Below, piece after piece: positions 23,188 to 35,589 of a stretch of DNA of 64,000 nucleotides. A model generated the notes under the pieces. It did not search any database. It saw only the letters and a list, made by a program, of their open reading frames with translations, and was not told the DNA's origin. The translations under genes and the position numbers were made by a program. Origin of the DNA: Liolophura sinensis (Eukaryota; Mollusca; Polyplacophora; Chitonida; Chitonidae); contig NC_088296.1 in the NCBI RefSeq assembly GCF_032854445.1, positions 14,112,706-14,176,705 on the forward strand. The letters run 5' to 3'. Position 1 is the first letter of the stretch; each line of letters begins with the position of its first letter.

Positions 23188-24690
23188 GGAATACTTTGTA
23201 AACAACATTGTAAACTCTGATTACACCTCTTTGGCTAAGCTCGCTTTGGAAGAAACGATATGACAAGCTTCAAATACATATATATTGATATAACACAAAA
23301 ACTTCCTGGAGTGGTTCAGTTGGGGACGATTTTCATCAGGTGAATTTTGTTACAAAAGTACTTACGTATAACATAACGTAATAATAAACCTTGTCAAATA
23401 AATAGCTATTATAACTAGGTAAATAATAATTACGTAACATTTTCGATATTTTTTTTATAAATAAATAAATATTAAAAAATTAACATGGTCATTGTAATAT
23501 CAGTACACTGAAAAAATTATTATATTCATTTTAACAGAAAACCCATTCTTTGGCAGATCCTAGCGTGAATTCTGTTAGTATTATTCAATATAATATTCTT
23601 TTAGACTAATTGAATTAATAGAAGATGGGTGTTATATTTAACAGAATAATTTCCTGCAAAAACAGAATACATTCTAACGTCACTCGGACGACAGACTTTC
23701 TGTTAAATTTATTAGATTATGTTTTTTTTTTACTTTTTCCCTTGGTGGATAACGGGAAATTTGCATACCTTCCCAGGAACTATTACTGTTTATAAGCTAA
23801 TTGAAATAGTACACATGAATTATTGTAGCTAATCTAGCTCATTCGAAGAACACAGCTATTTTATTCACTTTTAGGAAAGACAATATCCTCATTAAATGTT
23901 TATGTTTTTTTTGTTTTTAATTTCAAGGATTTGCCTTTTTGATAGTAGCACGAGTAGGCGTTTGTTCGAATTCTGTCTTGTCCATGTAAGGTATTCTGGT
24001 TTTAGACTTTTTTCTTCTTATATTCACTGCAGCACTAATGTCTAGTGTAATATTTTCCCTGGAACATAGTTATCCCCCTTTGGGGCATTTCATTGTCCCT
24101 GTGAACCAAAACATATCCAGCTCGGTAGTTTGACGTTAAACGGGGACAAACAGAGAATCCTACCCAAATAGCGGTTTGGCGTGTGCATAGTGGCACATCT
24201 CGATGTGTCATGCACCATTTAAATAAATCTTTGTTGTACCTCGTTCTTTGTTCCCCGTATAACTTGTTATGGGCATGCGTACTGATGGCCAATCAAACTA
24301 TCACCTGCCTTGTTTTAAAACGAAGACAATAAACACATTTCACTGAATTATTTAAATAGTTTTCTAGTTTAAGTATTTTATTGGTTTATCTCAAATTTCT
24401 AGTGTACATGTACGAGAATGAAAGGTAGGAATGAAGGTAAACAAAGGCGTGCAGTTTTATTAGACGTCACTTTATTAGCCTTCTGTCTCATAATTGGTGT
24501 CTGAGTAGAAATTTTCTCCTACTGTTCGAAATTGAGAAACAAATAACAACTCACCGGACTTAATTAACCATTATGCAACAATGATTTAACCCATCATCAG
24601 ATGAAAACTATGTGTGCAACTCTACAAAATATCAGCCTTACTGTGTATGATTCAAGTGCAGTTCTTTTATGTTACATCTTATTTGTACCA
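23188..24690. other. Intron, nothing recognised
   Basis: Very AT-rich intron sequence. An 85-codon minus-strand frame at 24035-24292 shows no known domain. Confidence 0.6.
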
Positions 24691-24699
24691 TGTCCTTAC

Positions 24700-25200
24700 T
24701 GTTGTTTATGCATTTATACGTGCTGATGTGGAGGTGTTATATGCATTTATACGTGTTATTGTGGAGCTGTTATACGCATTTATACGTGCTATTGTGGAGC
24801 TGTTATACGCATTTGTACGTGCTATTGTGGAGGTGTTATATGCATTTATACGTGTTATTATGGAGCTGTTATACGCATTTATACGTGCTATTGTGGAGGT
24901 GTTATATGCATTTATACGTGTTATTGTGGAGCTGTTATATGCATTTATAAGTGTTATTGTGGAGCTGTTAAATGCATTTATACGTGCTATTGTGGAGGTG
25001 TTATATGCATTTATACGTGTTATTGTGGAGCTGTTATACGCATTTATTCGTGCTATTGTGGAGCTGTTATACGCATTTATACGTGCTATTGTGGAGCTGT
25101 TATATGCATTTATACGTGCTATTGTGGAGCTGTTATATGCATTTATACGTGTTTTTGTTGAGTGTTATATGCATTTATACGTGTTATTGTGGAGCTGGTC
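24700..25200 (+). repeat. 33-bp minisatellite, about 15 copies
   Basis: The unit is built on GCTATTGTGGAGCTGTTATA plus CGCATTTATACGT. The period of 33 keeps a frame open (11-residue repeat YAFIRAIVELL). It ends about 130 bp before the acceptor of the tail exon, so it lies within the last intron. Confidence 0.93.
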
Positions 25201-25330
25201 ATAAGCCTTCCTTTAGGAAATCTCCTCTAGTTTTTCATTATAGCTGACAAGTGAACGGTATGGACAAAAATAGACATATTCGAGGGCGAATATATTTCAT
25301 TATTTTTTTCTATTTTATCAACAAATACAG

Positions 25331-25454
25331 GAGAAGAGGAGCAGCACCTAGGAACGAAGAAGCCGCACCGGATCTAAATAACCCGAGCAAAACATACGAA
25401 TCGATGGATTTTGACTGCAAGAGTCTCCTGCCAAGAAGACGTATGAGCCAATAA
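25331..25454 (+). CDS. Cytoplasmic-tail exon of the EGF membrane protein
   Basis: Acceptor TATCAACAAATACAG, phase 2, completing the Arg codon split from the transmembrane exon. It encodes RRRGAAPRNEEAAPDLNNPS and onward to LLPRRRMSQ, then TAA at 25452-25454. The basic start is the usual inner-face anchor. KTYESM contains YxxM (Tyr at 25395-25397), which in other receptors is a phosphotyrosine site for PI3-kinase p85; that role here is inference. The same frame stays open after two closely spaced stops (see 25455-25601). AATAAA at 26009-26014 could end the transcript. Confidence 0.75.
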
Positions 25455-25601
25455 TTGTAAATTACTCAACAAAACGGAACAGCTGCAGAACTGGACAGAA
25501 CTGACTCTACAAGCAATCACGATTATTACAACGTTACAGATAACCCAAATGCCCCACCTGGCAATTCTGAATCACATGACTATATAGAAATACATGAATG
25601 A
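25455..25601 (+). other. In-frame extension of the receptor tail beyond two stops
   Basis: After TAA at 25452 and TAA at 25458, the same frame is open until TGA at 25599-25601. It reads as a low-complexity polar tail with DYYNVTDNPNAPPG and ends in SHDYIEIHE. Two tyrosines sit in YxxV (25524-25535) and YxxI (25581-25592) contexts, like receptor signalling motifs. It may be a tail recently shortened by stop mutations, an alternative isoform, or 3' UTR with chance openness. Confidence 0.5.
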
Positions 25602-27092
25602 GTCGGATTTCAGACGCGTACGCAGCACGTACAATCTGCTATTCTTGTATCTTAAAAACAACCATGAGACCGTTCTAATACAGCATGTATCATGTATAAG
25701 GCCACTAGTTATACCACAATGTGTCATAAAACGTAAAACCTGAGCAACGAAGGCTGATCGTTTGTATCTGGTCACCCGTGAAATCATTGGAATCAGGGCT
25801 CTTCACAAGTTACCCCGTTCATATACGTGCTTTATTAGAAACATCGTACACCCACCCCCTCCTCCCTCTCCCCTCCCCCACCATAAGTCATGGTCTTATC
25901 AAAAATGCTTTTAAAATGCTTTTTAAATATCGGATTCTATGGTGCCCAGGTGGAATGAGTGAAGTCACTTCGGTGCTTTGTGGTTTGGAATATTTCGCCT
26001 CGACAACAAATAAAAGAATAACACCATATCAGTGGTAAATTGACAAGAAGCCTTATTTCACCGGGTATTTGTGACCATTTCCAGATTATCACGCTATCCT
26101 CGCTGCTCTGGTTTTACTCAGTATGCAGTTAAATCTTTACATTTCGTCTTTCATATCGTTCATATCAGCGGTTTGGTTGTCTTTAATGTTAAAGTAAAGG
26201 TTTTCGGGGAGCACGCGTTGTTGTTGTTTTTGTGGGGAATTGGTATATAACACCCTTGATAGTGAAGGGTAGTTTTAAAATGCCCATGCAAAGCTTGAGG
26301 ATTCACGTCAGTTTTCTCTTAATTTTGGACTGCAAAATAAATAGTATAAGATTTGAACATGTTGTCTCTAAATGTTAACTGCAAGTAGATTAGATAAAAT
26401 ACATGTTTTGATAACATTCCCCTGTTACATGTATATGATTTTAGGCCTTGCCATTTGGGTACACGTCATTCAGCATCGCTTCGTTGTTATACGGCTCTTT
26501 TACGCATTTAATCTACCTCTGTCTGCATTTTCGTGAAACCTTGACCACACCTAAATGTGTTGGTTGATGCAACTTGCTATTTACTGAGATTTTATCGTAA
26601 TATAACCTGTATTCTACCGGGTGTATTTACGTTCTTTAGTTGTGCAACAGGCCACAAAACCTAGCGGACAATTTGTGGCAGCTGGATATAGAGAGAGACA
26701 ACCCGAGACGCTAAGGCAAGGCATACGCGCACACACTGTGGCTTCAGGAAAGATGTCCTCTTGTCATAAACTCTAGAAATGACAAAGGCATCAGATAAAA
26801 ACATCACATCTGATGATAGTATTTATGATTGTTTTCTCATTACTAATCTTTCAGTAACAAAAATGAGAGTCCTACCCAAATAAACCGAAGTTTTACTATG
26901 TACACTCTAACCGTCTAAAATATCACCCCTGATACTTACATTCCAGGACATCTTTAATATACATCAGAGTTTTAAATGATGCCAACATTTACCACTGCAT
27001 CGTATTTGCTAATTTTTTTTTTAAACAATCAGTCTAAAGGCCCGTTTATATGTACAGCTTGAGATATTATTTTTATATAGTATAAACTACCC
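25602..27092. other. No gene seen; partial R2 repeat at about 26020-26130
   Basis: Probable 3' UTR and intergenic sequence. A stretch at 26020-26130 resembles the dispersed R2 element of 4740-5110 (TGACAAGA.GCC, TTTCACCGG, TATCACNCT blocks). Confidence 0.5.
26009..26014 (+). terminator. AATAAA, candidate poly(A) signal
   Basis: First AATAAA noted downstream of the tail exon on the plus strand, about 410 bp past the longest possible stop. Confidence 0.35.
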
Positions 27093-27358
27093 GGGGCCTC
27101 CGTGGCTCAGTTGGTTAGCGCGCTAGCACAGCGTAATGGCCCAGGGGTTTCTCACCAATGCGGTCGCTTTGAGTTCAAGTCCAGCTCATGGTGGCTCCCT
27201 CTCCGGCCGTAAGTGGGGGAAAGTCTAGCAGCAACCTGCGGATGGTCGTGAGTATCCCCCGGGCTCTGACAGGTTTTCTCCCACCACAATGCTGGCCGCC
27301 GTCGTATAAGTTAAACATTCTTGGGTACGGCGTAAAACACCAATCAAATAAATAAATA
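27093..27358 (+). repeat. SINE-A, full length
   Basis: Complete head GGGGCCTCCGTGGCTCAGTT, body and CAATCAAATAAATAAATA end. TATAAACTAC before and TATAAACCAC after suggest a 10-bp target duplication with one change. Confidence 0.9.
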
Positions 27359-28341
27359 TAAACCACTCCGCCCAAACACTCCGCCCAACCACTCACATAG
27401 AATATGATCTTTTCCACAGTATTATAGCCATAGATTACTACCGTTTCGCATGTGTATACCGTTGTGACAATTACTATATGGTTTTAGGCGAGACCCGTTT
27501 GTTGTTTCGCCATGAAATATTTGGAAGCATGATGTCAAATGATTCACATGATTGCGCTCACGGATAGCATGAGAATACACGTCCCTATTTTACAATCGCC
27601 AATGGACCTTGTACAGCATTTCTCCTCTCTCTTCACGTGCCACGGCCCCTGATACGAGCACATACTGACTATCTCCACGGACTGCCAGAGAACACGTGTC
27701 TGTTGTACGGCTAAAGCCGTACAGAGACCTTCTACTGAGCCTAACCCTAACACAAACACATACTGGCTGTCTTTACAGTCGCATTTCTCGACTAGGCAAC
27801 AACGGGGATATCTGGATCGCTGGCACAGATTACGTTAAGCCGTATGGTTTATTTTAATACCCGGATCACACATCTCGGATCGTACCTATTGAATATCTGC
27901 ATGAATGACGCCGTTGTTAACATCGGACTGATGTAACACTTAAGTCTACTAAGACATACCCATTCCTTAGGAAAATGTACCACATTTCTGTCAAACCTAA
28001 CTAGATATATTACATTTCAAACATTTACCACATATAGTAAAGGCCTATGTTCTATCACAGAGTAGTCATAGTTCAATAAAATGTGTTGAAACAACAACTT
28101 TCATATAATATCTTACATAAGCATTTGCGTTTATACCATAATATCAGCGGTTTTACAGCATAGAGAAGCACGGAAAATAATGAGAGCTGTCCTTCCTAGA
28201 AATTGCCAGACTTGACAGCCGGAATCTGCATATACGTGTACCTGCAGAAGGAGCCCCATGAAAACTTGGTTGATATTTTTTCAATCCTTGTTTCATGTTT
28301 GTAGTTGAATCATTGCATGCCACTTTGTTATTTGCCAGTGG
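27359..28341. other. No gene seen
   Basis: A short perfect hairpin, GTACGGCT..AGCCGTAC, at about 27697-27714. No gene or repeat family was recognised. Confidence 0.55.
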
Positions 28342-28353
28342 TTTTAAGTAATA

Positions 28354-28609
28354 ATTGGTTAGCGCACTAGCGCAGCGTAATGACCCAGAAGTCTCTCAAC
28401 AATGCGGTCGCTGTGAGTTTAAGTCCAGCTCATGTTGGCTTCCTCTCCGGCCGTACGTGGGAAGGCCTGGCAACAACCTGCATATGGTCGTGGGTTTTCC
28501 CCGGGCTCTGCCTGGTTTCCTTCCATTATAATGCTGGCTGCCGTCGTAGAAGTGACATATTCTTGAGTACGGCGTAAACACCAACCAAATAAATAAATAA
28601 ATAAATAAA
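28354..28609 (+). repeat. SINE-A, slightly 5'-truncated, 12-bp target duplication
   Basis: Begins inside the head at TTGGTTAGCGCACTAGCGC and ends in AAATAAATAAAT. It is flanked by identical TTTTAAGTAATA at 28342-28353 and 28610-28621, so the truncation arose on insertion. Confidence 0.9.
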
Positions 28610-28744
28610 TTTTAAGTAATACAGCTTCAATTTGATTCAGTGTAACGAGTTACACGTATTACTTCAAAAACGAGTAAGTTTCTTAAGTTTTAAAATGAAT
28701 GTAAGTAAATATGAACAGTGCGTTCAGGTCTTAGCTACCTGATT

Positions 28745-29240
28745 GTGTTTAATTCCGCTTAACTCGGGAAAGGGGTTTAATATTCATCGCACTGAATTAT
28801 TTATTTATGTGATTCGTGCTTTACGCCCCTGTCAGGGATATTTTACGGCGGCCATTATTATGATGGGAGGAAACCGGGGAAAACACACCACTATCCACAG
28901 CTTGGGGTTAGACCTGTCAACGTACGGTGATGTAGTAGATCGCCAGATTGCATATGTGAACAGCTGCAATCAAACCGCAACTTAGATAACATATTTCATT
29001 ATCGACACCTTATATAGTGGCACTGCACAATGTTTGAACACTCATTTCACACATTCGCCTGGATGATACCGTGCGCTCTTCCAACATCACTGAAAACTGT
29101 TGACTGCTTCTCTTCCCATGATTCCGTCCTATTTTCGTACTTTATATTCGTTGTTCTTTGGTGGTTTGTTTTACACGTCGCTTGGGTAATTGGCCTTGCG
29201 ATTATTGACCTGGGACGTCCATCTTGGCTCATTGCACAAA
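28745..29240 (+). repeat. Dispersed repeat R1 carrying a reversed SINE-A piece
   Basis: R1 blocks are CGCTTAACTCGGG, TGAACAGCTGCAATCAAACC, ACTGTTGACTGCTTCTC and GCGATTATTGACCTGG. A reversed SINE-A fragment occupies about 28797-28935. Related copies lie at 33060 (minus), 35800, 42490 and 49671. The class of R1 is unknown. Confidence 0.75.
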
Positions 29241-30428
29241 GCTACCCTAACGTGAACTCTTAACTTTCGCATGCTGGCCTCCTAAGGTAACCATCCGCGT
29301 TCACGAAACTACCTCACAGTAACAGTAGCTTAAGTTAAGTTACATCTTATCGCAAAATGGATGCTTGCTTAATGTTTTAAGATGTACTTAGACGAGGTCG
29401 AGTGTTTAGACACAGATTGTCGCAAATAGAAACCCTTTGTGACGAGGAGCTTTTAAACCGATACCGTATGCCGAGACACGCCCTCTTTCGTATTTTATAC
29501 ATGTTATATCACTCATCGAACACGTAGAACGTGCATTTGGTGGGATGAAATCACGTTCTCGGTACTCGCTGAAATATAAAATATATCATATACTTTACAC
29601 ATGTTGTACAAAGCAATTTTTAAAAGAAAATGCAAAAACAAACGTGATGTTGAAATGTTCTTTTCTTTAAGTGGAAACATTTATGATTATTTAGGAAATG
29701 AATGCATTTACGCACAATTATAATTTCACAGATTTATATAGGTCATTATTTATACTGCAGTTGTTTTCACAAGTCCACGATCTGTCTACAGTTTACCCCT
29801 ACAGCACTATACAATATGTACCAATATCATTATGGCAGCATTTCCTTTATATACCCTTGCACTGATGTTAAATAACCTAATCCTACTTTAATTGATGCTA
29901 ATCAAAACCCTGATTTTGAGTTTGATCAGACTACTTCCCCTGAAGGTATTCAAGTTACGCCAAAATTAATTCAAAACATATTCGCATAAACCATACCTCA
30001 GTTAAGAGGTCAAATAAAGAAGTATTTCTTGTTCAGACCACAAATAGGCCTACACTGATGTTCTATATTTCATTCCATCAACATCAATGAATAACATGTA
30101 GAAAAAGCAATTTATATACAGACTGACTGACTCATTTCACATTCTAACTTTACTGAAATAAGGATTAGGTCATTTTAACAATATCAAGGGCGACGATTCT
30201 GTAAAATGACGGGAGTTTATTTACATACATGTATATACCGGGTGAAATATTTGGTAACAAAATGTGTAGTACATGCACGCATTGTGTTTTCAGCCCACAG
30301 TTTACGTTTTCAAATGCCTTTCCGGCAGCACTCCCCGAAAGAATACTCAGATAAGGCCCAGGAATGAGTTCCTGGCCATGAAAAAAGCACTTATCAAATG
30401 TCGAAGTTGACTTGAGACAAGTGTTCAC
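29241..30428. other. No gene seen
   Basis: AT-rich spacer. No recognisable element. Confidence 0.55.
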
Positions 30429-30839
30429 ATGTTAAGTGATTTACTACAACGCAAGACTAAAGCCACATGCAGGGCGCTCTGCCTCAACTTGAGGTGTACA
30501 CCGCGCACGGCCAACAGAACTGAGAAGGAACGTGACACTGAATCGGATATTACTGTATCAGAAAGTAAATGTGACGACAGTGTCTTCCCTTTGTCAGATC
30601 TGTCACCGCTAGTAGCCGGAAATACGATAGGCAAAAGGAAAGATAATAACAACAACGCCTGTATTAGTCTGACCGGTGGAGCGGAAGATTTGGGAAAAAA
30701 TCCTGTGAGTGACTTCACTAAGAAGACAGGACATGTACATGTGCTACCAAAGGAAAGTGCATCGCTTCATTTCCTCAATCTCATCTACACTAAGGAATTA
30801 TACAACCTTTTGGTGGATCAGTCCAATCTACATGTATAA
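30429..30839 (+). pseudogene. PiggyBac-type transposase, N-terminal remnant
   Basis: A 136-codon frame, ATG at 30429, TAA at 30837-30839. The first part is polar and acidic with Ser/Thr/Asp runs. The last part has GGAEDLGKNPVSDFTKKTG followed by HFLNLIYTKELYNLLVDQSN. This resembles the start of the PiggyBac transposase domain as I know it: an F..PG block, then F.lff..el...iv.qTN. The frame continues a further 33 codons beyond the TAA with a plausible but weak match. The catalytic Asp residues would lie further downstream and are not seen, so the copy is truncated and inactive. Confidence 0.55.
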
Positions 30840-31109
30840 ACCAGGCAGTGTGTTGAGAAAAAACCTGACAACAAACGGATCCTTGCAGCAACTCAGAAAA
30901 TGTCGGATGTAATATTGCTGGACGTTTTATAAACCATTTTATAATGCATGCGTATGAAGTACGCATAACACCTAGAGTAGCGTCTGACCCCCAACAGCTT
31001 TAGTACCATATATATATATACACCTTAGGGAAGGTACAGAAAATAAAATATAAAAATGAACAATATTTGTTGGCGTTGTATCTCGTCAGCTGAAATCATC
31101 TATGGATTT
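30840..31109. other. No gene seen
   Basis: Short spacer between the PiggyBac remnant and the IR2 arm. It includes a short TATATATATATA run near 31009-31020. Confidence 0.5.
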
Positions 31110-33945
31110 TGTCTTACGTGCAGGGTATTAACAGGGTATTAGCAACACAAATATTGATTCCCCCTGTTGGGCGAACAATTACTGCTGACGTATTCATTAC
31201 ATCGTTGTATATACGACATAAACCATAACCTGAAGTATTGCCATGTACTAAGTCACGCTCAGACTGTTTAAATTTAACATGAGTGCACAAGCTACAAAAC
31301 ATAAATATTTCACTATGAATGCAAAAAGACAGGTACGCAGAGTTCCTTTAACTTAAGGTATTTTAATGTTGCATACGTGGTTCTAGTTTCAAAACGATTA
31401 TTGTCATGTTTATCTCGTATGTCGTGTTTGCGTAGACTGATGATGTAATCACGTGTGTGTGACGTTCTCGCTCTTTGGAGTTTCTTATAAGCATATGCAC
31501 GAGTCAACAGAGCATCGTCCTTTAAATCAGGTTTAGGGAGACTATCATATAGAGGGACAAGAAGCTGTGTGACACCCTAATGGCTCTGCTGGTAATGTTG
31601 ATTACCGTCCCAGGTTTATATGGAGTGCCACCAATTCGTAAGTAATCCTGGCCTTCGCTAAATTGTCAACCTCATAACAAACTGACAAGTACTTGTACAG
31701 ATTCAATGAAAACTTACTTGTTAATACATGTTCTTGCAATACTTCAAACAATCGTGTAGTGAGCGTCAAGTTTTTAACTAGTCTTTGGAAATACCTTCTC
31801 CCTGCCCTTTTTTTACACTTTCTTATATTAATGCTAACAAACAATTTCGCCATGTAATGATTAATTGCCTTAGATAGCTAACATATTTGAGCACTTTTAG
31901 AGACATATATCTGGACACATTGATAGATATGACCATGCTAAGAAATTTTAGACAATATCACAAATTCCTGAAATTTTCTATTTGAACTGTAAGGATAGGC
32001 ACATTTCCTATAATTGAAATCTATATGTTTGACATGTAAAAAGTAACTCGGTTAATTTGATATTTAATTGTTCGCAAGAAAACTCGTAACCTTCTTTTCC
32101 ATTCTGACTCCTATTAAAGAATAAGTTCGGCCCATCGGCTTTTAAGTGAAAGCGAATCTTTAGAAAATGTTTCCATTTCCATGGACTGTTTCCATTTTAA
32201 TTTCTTTTAACCAAATGACCCTTGTTAACAATAATATAGGCTTTTTTCACAGTATGTTTTATTTCTTGGATATTGTATTCATTTATACCTATTTTTCATA
32301 CTTGATTTTTCCACTGATGAGTCTAATATAGCTCATGAACTGAAAAAGTATTGCTGCAACGAGCAGATCATTACCAAAAGCGATTTCTCAAAATTCTAAG
32401 TATAAAATAAATTTAATTCGTTAGCTATGAAGTGCCAATAAATAAACAAACACATAAATAGAAAAATAACGCATAAGATGAGCCCGTATGGAAAGTTAGG
32501 ACAAAATGGAACATCTTTTGAGGCAGAGTAGATATTTGTAGTGACACGCAAAAGAGTATGATGCAACGTTCCGTTTTTTTAGACTAGGCACATTCAGTTT
32601 GTGGTGGAATTTGTGACAATAATGTCACACTTTATGCCCAATTAACAACCAGATAAGATATTCTGGTCTATCTCAAATTGTTTTCTCGTCAGGAGACGCT
32701 GCTGGACTAACCCAATATATACCGATATCGAACGCTTATGTCCTTTAGATTATGTGTGATGTAGTATTAAACACGTTTCATTTTGCCGTAATTAGTGGTG
32801 TATCATTTTGCCCCACCATGAAGGTCAAAATGGGTCATTTACTAAAGTTTTGTTTTCCGCTTTCTGTTGAAAATGTTGAAGTGAAATGCAATTTCTTGAG
32901 GAATACTTTTAAAGATAATGTATGTAACATCTTGTAAACTTCCAATTGGAGTTACACTTCTTCAGTTATTATATAATTTAGAGGTTTGAAATTAAGTGTG
33001 TCGCATGACCTCTTCTTCTAAAAAATATCACAGCACGAAATTGAATCTATGCATCGAAACAGACGTTTGTATACAAACAATGACGATTCAAGTCAATAAT
33101 CGCAAGGCCAATTCCCAAAATGACGTTTAACACAAATCACCAAAGATCGAAGGAATTTGAAAAAACCCGAAATATGACGGAATTCTGCAAATAGAAGAAT
33201 TCAGCAGTTTTTAATGTTATTGGAAAGACGCTTGATATGGCCTAAGCGAATGAGTGAATTCAGCATTCAAATCTTGTAACATGCTAGAATAGTTGTCGAT
33301 TACAAGATATGTATATCCGTTGAGGTTTGATCGCAACGGTTCATATATCAAACGTGGCGATCTAATTCAAAACGATGAATACCCTGCCTCAAAACACCGG
33401 GTTGAGCAGAATTAGACACATCATGAAGCAGAGCGCCAGATATTCTCCACGCGTCTGTGTTACATATTTACTTACATTAGAATTATACTATATATTACTT
33501 ATTGTAAAACATTAAAGGCCTTGGAGTGAAGGCGTTTGATGGAATAACCTTGACACACTATTTTTATTAGTAAGAACATTTAACGCTAATTGAAACCGTC
33601 GCACAACACACACGATCTTACATATACTACAAGGCGAGGATACGCACACGCCATATGCATTTGATATGATGCTTAGAGGAGAATTTACAATGCCAAAGCT
33701 GAAAGTATCCCTATTGTCATAAAATCTGCGAGAGAGAAAACGGCTTTGATCTTTGTGCAAATACAGATAGCATGCACCATCTGACGTGTCTGTGGTTTAC
33801 TTTAAATCCAGCTGTGGCGGGTTAAATATTTTTTACCGGGATTTTCATTGATGTTTTTTTAAATCGTTCCTCCAGAGTATAGGTCGATATGGTGTATACG
33901 GTGATGTTGCGGCAGTTGTGATGATAAACTCATCAACAGTCTGAA
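31110..33945 (-). repeat. Left arm of inverted pair IR2
   Basis: Reverse-complement match to 49170-51990 along its whole length of about 2.83 kb. Anchors are 31620-31680 with 51340-51400, 32580-32660 with 50450-50530, 33290-33420 with 49670-49800, and 33720-33945 with 49170-49380. An R1 copy (about 33060-33420, minus) is nested in it. Conserved stretches of open frame occur on the minus strand (33512-33760, with HKDQSRFLSRRFYD), and the partner keeps a matching frame for part of it. The element could be a dispersed repeat with a decayed gene. Confidence 0.82.
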
Positions 33946-34400
33946 ATAATAATTTACCTTCAGACAAATAAAACAATACTAGGAGCTGTGTCTGTAGGAA
34001 CAATAATGTATTTCTTTTGAAGGTCACCAAGTTCTTTCACCTGAGTACTGGTGTTGAGACAGATACATAACCTTCTTCTTAACTAGCTCAGATCAAGTGT
34101 CAACGGCTGAGTGTACTACCTGTAACCGTTCAAATAACTCTTTGCAAAGTTTTCGAGCGCTAAAAGGATTTTCTTATAAGCTCTCACATGTGTGGTCTCT
34201 CCTTCGGCTCTGTCGGTGTTTCTTTCTCTCGAATGTCTGTTTTGACTAGCAGATACTTCAAGACTTTTTGGCATTTACGGTAAGAATGCATGCTTTTTAT
34301 GTATTGTATGTGATGAAACTGGTATTTGTGTATTTGACAGTGGATTTGACTTGACAGCACGAGGCTGAATTGTGGAATATTTAAACCAAGAGACACTTAC

Positions 34401-34585
34401 ATATACAAACGAAGCAATACAGCGCCATCGACGTTGTCAAAAACCGTTTTGGAAAAACTTTTATCCTTTTCCGCGTTCAAACACTCCCACAAGTAAGTCT
34501 CAACACTGCCAAAGTTTGAGGTGAATCGTGGGAGTTGAACGATAAGCGACAGGAAAAGCCACGTTACAAACTTTGGCAAACTCAT
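34401..34585 (-). CDS. Possible first exon with signal peptide, unknown protein
   Basis: A minus-strand frame from ATG (34585-34583) reads MSLPKFVTWLFLSLIVQLPR, a good secretion signal. It continues through FGSVETYLWECLNAEKDKSF to a phase-2 donor AT|GTAAGTG (GT at 34400-34399). No matching downstream exon was identified: the nearest candidate acceptor, at about 33945 where the IR2 arm ends, gives no recognisable domain. It could be the first exon of a small secreted protein gene on the same strand as the lectin gene. It could also be chance. Confidence 0.35.
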
Positions 34586-34989
34586 CTCTATTACTTGCAT
34601 CTCAGGGACTATAAACTCTCTGTTTTTTGGCATCCAAATGGATACGTTGTTTGACTTGTGGTTGCATTGAGGAGCCAACTATTTTACCATGTACAACAAA
34701 TGTTTAGCTTATTTGACGTATTTACAAAATGACGTCAACATTTTGTTGTAGAAACGCACGAACATTATGACCAACAACTTCACCCCGGTGTGGAAGTGGA
34801 ACTTTCATTGGTCTACAGTGGAATTAAACTGGCTACATTGCTTTACCTAATTATACTTAAGCCTTGGTGCTCGAGGGCGTGTAATTTGCTATCATGTATG
34901 CATTTACATGGTAAACCCTTACCCTGGTAAACTCACAAGAGAATGTATTTCACCAGTTGCGCCTGGCCATGCGCCAGCGCTGCATACCA

Positions 34990-35150
34990 CACTGTCGTCG
35001 CTGCTCTGCCTTTACTCTCTATGTTCAGCGTTTTTAATTATGCAAATCTGCATATCACGCTCTCTTATTGGCAAAAGTAGTATTTTGATAGTTGGGATTA
35101 GTCAGGCTATATAGGCTGACAACTGCGATCGATTAAGCAGCATTCTTATT
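34990..35150. repeat. Segment inverted at 43500-43620
   Basis: Contains TAGTATTTTGATAGTTGGGA and TCAGGCTATATAGGCTGAC. The reverse complement of this stretch, with small changes, is at 43500-43620 next to the PAN exon. Confidence 0.7.
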
Positions 35151-35167
35151 TTGTCTTTCTTCACATG

Positions 35168-35415
35168 ATTAGCGCGCTAGCGCAGCGTAATGACCCAGGC
35201 GCCTCTCTGTGGTCGCTGTGAGTTCAAGTCCAGCTCATGCTGGCTTTCTCTCCGACCGTACGTGGAAAGGTCTTACAGCAACATGCGGATGGTCATGGGT
35301 TTCGCTCGGAGCTCTGCGCAGTATCCACCCACCACAATGTTGGCCGCCGTAGTATAAGTGATATATTCTTGAGTGCGGCGTAAAACACCACTCAAATAAA
35401 TAAATAAATAAATAA
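35168..35415 (+). repeat. SINE-A, 5'-truncated
   Basis: Starts at TTAGCGCGCTAGCGCAGCG and ends in CTCAAATAAATAAATAAATA. The body has several point changes. Confidence 0.85.
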
Positions 35416-35589
35416 AATATATCCAACGTGGCGAACTAATTCAACACGATGGATATACATCCTCTGTACTCCCCCCTCCCCACACGCAAAAAAAGACCGC
35501 TTCATTATGTCAGTATGAAAGGCATAATTCTGTGTTTTTTATCTCGCAAAGGCTTTGTTTTCAATAATTATTTTGTTCACTGTCTAGGT

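Noticed and set aside
24614-25204. 196-codon frame as a membrane protein gene
   Set aside because: It is a translation of the 33-bp intronic minisatellite.
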